Below are positions 5,862 to 7,690 of a stretch of 7,690 nt of DNA, piece after piece (within the stretch, counting starts at the first letter, position 1; every line of letters begins with the position of its first letter). The notes beneath the pieces are model-generated. The model worked only from the letters and a program-made list of their open reading frames with translations. It did no database searches and had not been told where the DNA came from. The stretch is taken from positions 1 through 7,690 of the forward strand of contig CAAGGB010000136.1 of assembly GCA_900769285.1 (NCBI GenBank), in the 5' to 3' direction. A program made the position numbers and the translations under genes. This DNA is from Victivallales bacterium (lineage in GTDB: Bacteria > Verrucomicrobiota > Lentisphaeria > Oligosphaerales > Oligosphaeraceae).

Positions 5862-5891
5862 TTGACTTACAGTTACTGTAACCTCTATCTT
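5862..5891 (+). promoter_or_regulatory. Flavodoxin-gene promoter with operator-like palindrome in the spacer
   Basis: The -35 box TTGACT (5862-5867) and -10 box TATCTT (5886-5891) are 18 bp apart. Between them lies a 15-bp perfect inverted repeat, TTACAGT-T-ACTGTAA (5867-5881). Placing a dyad between -35 and -10 boxes, with a longer than optimal spacer, is the hallmark of MerR-family activators, and TTGACTT followed by AGTTnACT resembles sites of the AdhR/NmlR type from memory. No regulator gene is in the window, so the binding protein is unknown. Confidence 0.65.
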
Positions 5892-5900
5892 GTGTACATG

Positions 5901-5929
5901 GCCGCCCTGCGGTTCCCGCAAGGGACGGC
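5901..5929 (+). repeat. Hairpin at the 5' end of the flavodoxin mRNA
   Basis: GCCG-CCCT-GCG (5901-5911) pairs with CGC-A-AGGG-A-CGGC (5917-5929), 11 bp with two bulged A residues and a GTTCC loop. It would begin a few bases after the predicted start site (near 5898). The remaining leader to 5981 has no other structure I can support. A stabilising 5' hairpin is the simplest reading. Confidence 0.4.
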
Positions 5930-5981
5930 AGCGAAAGCCCCAAGGCCACACTTTTTTGGGAATTTAGGGAGAAACGCCAAG

Positions 5982-6608
5982 ATGGAACGCATGCTGCTGC
6001 TCAAGCTGGCCGCCGGCTCGGTGGCCGTCCTTGGAGTCGCCGGACTCCTCGCCATCCACCTCCACAACCAGCGACGGCTTCCCGTGCCGCCGCTGGAGCG
6101 TGACGCCGCCGCCCTATCGCACGCGACGCGGACGCTGGTCGTCTACTTCACGCGCAGCGGACGCACGCGCAGCGTCGCCGAGGCCATCGCCGCGGAGACG
6201 GGCGCGGACATCCTGGAGCTCCGCGTCGTGACGCCCTACCCCGAGGCCTACCACGCCACCGTCCTCCAGGCGCGCCGCGAAATCCGCGACCACTACCGCC
6301 CGCCCCTCGTCCTCCCGCTGGAGAGCCTCGACAAGTACGACACCCTCTTCGTCGGCACACCCAACTGGTGGAGCACGGTCGCACCGCCCGTCGCCAGCTT
6401 CCTCACCCGCTTCAGCCTCGCCGGCAAGACCGTCATCCCCTTCGTCACCCACGGCGGCGGCGGACTCGCCGACTGCGAGCGCGACCTCCAGGCACTCTGC
6501 CCCGGCGCCGCCTTCCGCCCCGCACTCGCCCTCAAGGACGCCGACGTCCCCAACGCCGTCCAGACCGTCCGCGACTGGGCCAGGAACAGCCTCGCCCCCA
6601 CACCCTGA
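5982..6608 (+). CDS. Membrane-anchored flavodoxin-like protein
   Basis: The 208-residue protein has an N-terminal hydrophobic helix (about residues 4-26, MLLLKLAAGSVAVLGVAGLL) followed by RR and then a flavodoxin fold of about 155 residues. Flavodoxin features: TLVVYFTRSGRTRSVAEAI (51-69), whose TRSGRT loop would bind the FMN phosphate; YDTLFVGTPNWWSTVAPP (119-136) with a tryptophan-rich FMN loop; and GKTVIPFVTHGGGGL (148-162). This pattern fits the Flavodoxin_4-like family. It likely carries electrons or reduces a quinone or other substrate at the membrane, but no partner is visible. The start at 5982 has AGGGAG (5966-5971) at 10 nt. An in-frame ATG at 5898, at the predicted transcription start, would add 28 unlikely residues. 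It stands alone behind its own promoter, divergent from leu. Confidence 0.82.
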   Translation: MERMLLLKLAAGSVAVLGVAGLLAIHLHNQRRLPVPPLERDAAALSHATRTLVVYFTRSGRTRSVAEAIAAETGADILELRVVTPYPEAYHATVLQARREIRDHYRPPLVLPLESLDKYDTLFVGTPNWWSTVAPPVASFLTRFSLAGKTVIPFVTHGGGGLADCERDLQALCPGAAFRPALALKDADVPNAVQTVRDWARNSLAPTP

Positions 6609-6748
6609 CGCCCCCCTCGGCGGCGCAGCGAACTTTTTTCCACCAGCGGCTGCAAGAACCGCCCTCCAAGCAGGCAGTAAGTGGGGACAGGACGCCTCCA
6701 CCAGGCACACCGACCTCCTCCCCCAGCAGCCTTCTCTCCTCACACGCC
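6609..6748 (+). other. Intergenic stretch after the flavodoxin gene
   Basis: These 140 bp contain a weak CGCC/GGCG hairpin (6609-6622) and, 11 nt later, a T6 run (6634-6639). The stem is too short and too far from the T-run for a confident terminator. I see no convincing promoter for the next gene, so it may be read through from the flavodoxin promoter. Confidence 0.4.
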
Positions 6749-7348
6749 ATGAACCTTACCGCCCTGCCCCTGCTCCTCTGCGCCTCCCTCCCACTCCTCG
6801 CCGACAGCAACGCCGAACGCCTGCGACACGAACAGCAGGAGTTCCTCGACAACGTGACCTCTATCTTCGAGGTGGAGTCCTGCGCCATCAAAGGCCTGGA
6901 GCGCACCCTGTCCTGCCGCGTCCTCTACGCCGACCGCGACATCGTCAGCTACCGCCTTGAGAACTACGACTACTCGGGCGGCGCCCACGGCAACAGCACC
7001 GTCGCCGTCGGCACCTACGGCCGTGGCTGCCTCGCACGGGGACGCCTGACGCTCAAGGACATCGCGCCCACCCGCGCGGACTACTCGCGCCTGACCGCCC
7101 TGCTTCGCTGGGAGGCACAGCGGCTGTTCAAGGTCAAGACCTACCAGGAGCTCCGCGCCCACCTCCTCGGAGACCTCTGGCCTATCGAGAACTTCTACTT
7201 CGACGCCCAGGGACTGCACGTCGTTTACAACGAGTACGACCTCGCCGCCTTCTCCTACGGCGTCATCGAGCTCTGCGTCCGCTGGCCACGCCCCGACGGC
7301 GTGAAGGCTCCACCAGCCCCCACGACACCAACCGACGACGCCCCCTAG
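6749..7348 (+). CDS. Small probable exported protein with DUF3298/RsiV-like domain
   Basis: The 199-residue product starts with a hydrophobic stretch (MNLTALPLLLCASLPLLADS) that looks like a signal peptide, though its n-region has no Lys or Arg and the C at 11 is not a good lipobox. The rest reads like a DUF3298 domain: YDYSGGAHGN (73-82), then a GRLTLKDIAP segment (98-107), PIENFYFDAQGLHVVYNEYDLAAFSYGVIELCV (from 145), where family members typically have nFxl...gl.f.Y..YeiapYa.G. It ends in a Pro/Thr-rich tail. In RsiV such a domain binds lysozyme outside the cell, but here there is no anti-sigma part and no sigma factor gene beside it, so function is unknown. No Shine-Dalgarno precedes the ATG; the frame is open upstream but inside the flavodoxin gene. 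The start is therefore uncertain. Confidence 0.7.
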   Translation: MNLTALPLLLCASLPLLADSNAERLRHEQQEFLDNVTSIFEVESCAIKGLERTLSCRVLYADRDIVSYRLENYDYSGGAHGNSTVAVGTYGRGCLARGRLTLKDIAPTRADYSRLTALLRWEAQRLFKVKTYQELRAHLLGDLWPIENFYFDAQGLHVVYNEYDLAAFSYGVIELCVRWPRPDGVKAPPAPTTPTDDAP

Positions 7349-7379
7349 AAAGACATCCCCTCTCTCTCCCTCATCACCA

Positions 7380-7422
7380 CCAAAAAACCGCTCTGGGACT
7401 TGTTTTCCGAAGCGGTTTTTGG
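7380..7422 (+). terminator. Terminator after the DUF3298-like gene
   Basis: CCAAAAAACCGCT (7380-7392) pairs with AGCGGTTTTTGG (7411-7422), 12 bp with one bulged A and an 18-nt loop, starting 31 bp after the stop codon. The arms carry an A-run on one side and a T-run on the other, so it can act in either direction. Its 3' arm abuts a perfect TATAAT box, so terminator and the next promoter share bases. Confidence 0.8.
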
Positions 7423-7428
7423 TATAAT
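7400..7428 (+). promoter_or_regulatory. Promoter of the second pseudopilin gene
   Basis: A perfect -10 box TATAAT (7423-7428) is preceded after 17 bp by TTGTTT (7400-7405), a weak -35 (only TTG matches). The expected start is near 7435, about 70 nt before the ATG. The -35 box and spacer lie in the loop and 3' arm of the preceding terminator hairpin. Confidence 0.72.
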
Positions 7429-7504
7429 ATACGCAAGCCCCTGACTAGGCCACCCACACCATCCTTCCCAACCCATTCCAAAACTGAAAGGGAGCGTCAT
7501 TTCC

Positions 7505-7690
7505 ATGAAGAAGAGAGACCGACACTTCACCCTGATCGAGCTGCTCGTCGTCATCGCGATCATCGCCATCCTGGCGGCGATGCTGCTGCCCGCCCTGTCG
7601 AAGGCCCGCGAGAAGGCGCGCGCCATCTCCTGCACCTCCAACCTCAAGCAGCTCGGACTCGCCATGGTCATGTACGCCGACGACAACGCC
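7505..7690 (+). CDS. Pseudopilin / prepilin-type N-terminal domain protein (3' end cut off by window)
   Basis: The first 62 codons are visible. The short basic leader MKKRDRH is followed by FTLIELLVVIAIIAILAAML, the prepilin peptidase and methylation signature, then LPALSKAREKAR and the SCTSNLKQLGLA block. Cleavage would fall between H7 and F8; the residue before the cut is His instead of the usual Gly, a substitution I associate with lentisphaeral pseudopilins. The E at position 5 of the mature protein is present (FTLIE). AAAGGGAG (7487-7494) lies 10 nt before the ATG and supports the start. It has its own promoter and is a paralogue of the gene at the left edge. The globular part, and hence any specific role, is outside the window. 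Confidence 0.9.
   Translation, partial: MKKRDRHFTLIELLVVIAIIAILAAMLLPALSKAREKARAISCTSNLKQLGLAMVMYADDNA
7538..7687 (+). repeat. Direct repeat, right copy (pseudopilin 5' coding part)
   Basis: This copy matches bases 1-150 as described for the left copy. The two copies are in the same orientation about 7.5 kb apart and bracket the leu operon, flavodoxin gene and DUF3298-like gene. Confidence 0.85.

Noticed and set aside
5898..5981. Possible riboswitch or leaderless in-frame start in the flavodoxin leader
   Set aside because: GCAGCGAAAGCC faintly recalls a cyclic-di-GMP aptamer part, but the rest of the core is missing. The in-frame ATG at 5898 would add a non-family N-terminus, and the start at 5982 has a Shine-Dalgarno.
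6609..6639. Terminator after the flavodoxin gene
   Set aside because: The stem is only 4 bp and the T6 run starts 11 nt beyond it, so it does not meet the usual form.
1..7690. Insertion sequence, transposon ends, CRISPR array, tRNA or rRNA genes
   Set aside because: No transposase-like frame, no regularly spaced repeats and no tRNA cloverleaf were seen; the only long direct repeat is the coding repeat of the pseudopilin genes.

Overview
This 7.7 kb window comes from a GC-rich bacterial chromosome. Two genes encode pseudopilins with the N-terminal signature FTLIELLVVIAIIAILAAML and the SNLKQLGL block. That style, present in multiple copies per genome, is typical of Lentisphaerota and the wider Verrucomicrobiota/Planctomycetota group, so a Victivallis-like lentisphaeral bacterium is my best guess. 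This is inferred from family knowledge, not from a marker gene.

Layout. (1) Positions 1-648 (+) hold the 3' part of a pseudopilin gene, closed by a strong hairpin terminator at 682-729. (2) Positions 755-5472 (-) hold a complete leucine operon, transcribed leuA-leuC-leuD-leuB. It encodes isopropylmalate synthase, both subunits of isopropylmalate isomerase, and isopropylmalate dehydrogenase, which together carry 2-ketoisovalerate to 2-ketoisocaproate. (3) Positions 5473-5779 (-) hold the operon's promoter and a long leader. (4) Positions 5862-6608 (+) hold a divergent promoter with a 15-bp palindrome between its -35 and -10 boxes, driving a membrane-anchored flavodoxin-like protein. (5) Positions 6749-7348 (+) encode a small exported DUF3298-like protein, ending in a hairpin that is fused to the next promoter. 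(6) Positions 7505-7690 (+) hold the 5' end of a second pseudopilin gene, about 90% identical over 150 bp to the start of the window.

The most interesting element is the leu leader. Downstream of a good sigma-70 promoter it encodes an unannotated 22-residue peptide. Six of the 22 codons are Leu (five CTT), with two Ile and one Val, and the peptide ends RPAGG-stop. The Leu codons lie in the 5' arm and loop of a double-stem hairpin. The 3' arm of that hairpin is nearly complementary to the 5' arm of a 10-bp GC terminator with a U-tract that precedes leuA. This has all the parts of a classical ribosome-mediated leucine attenuator, like that of enteric bacteria, here in front of a leu operon whose proteins look Bacteroidota-like to me. 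Leucine starvation should stall the ribosome, free the antiterminator arm and allow transcription of leuACDB.
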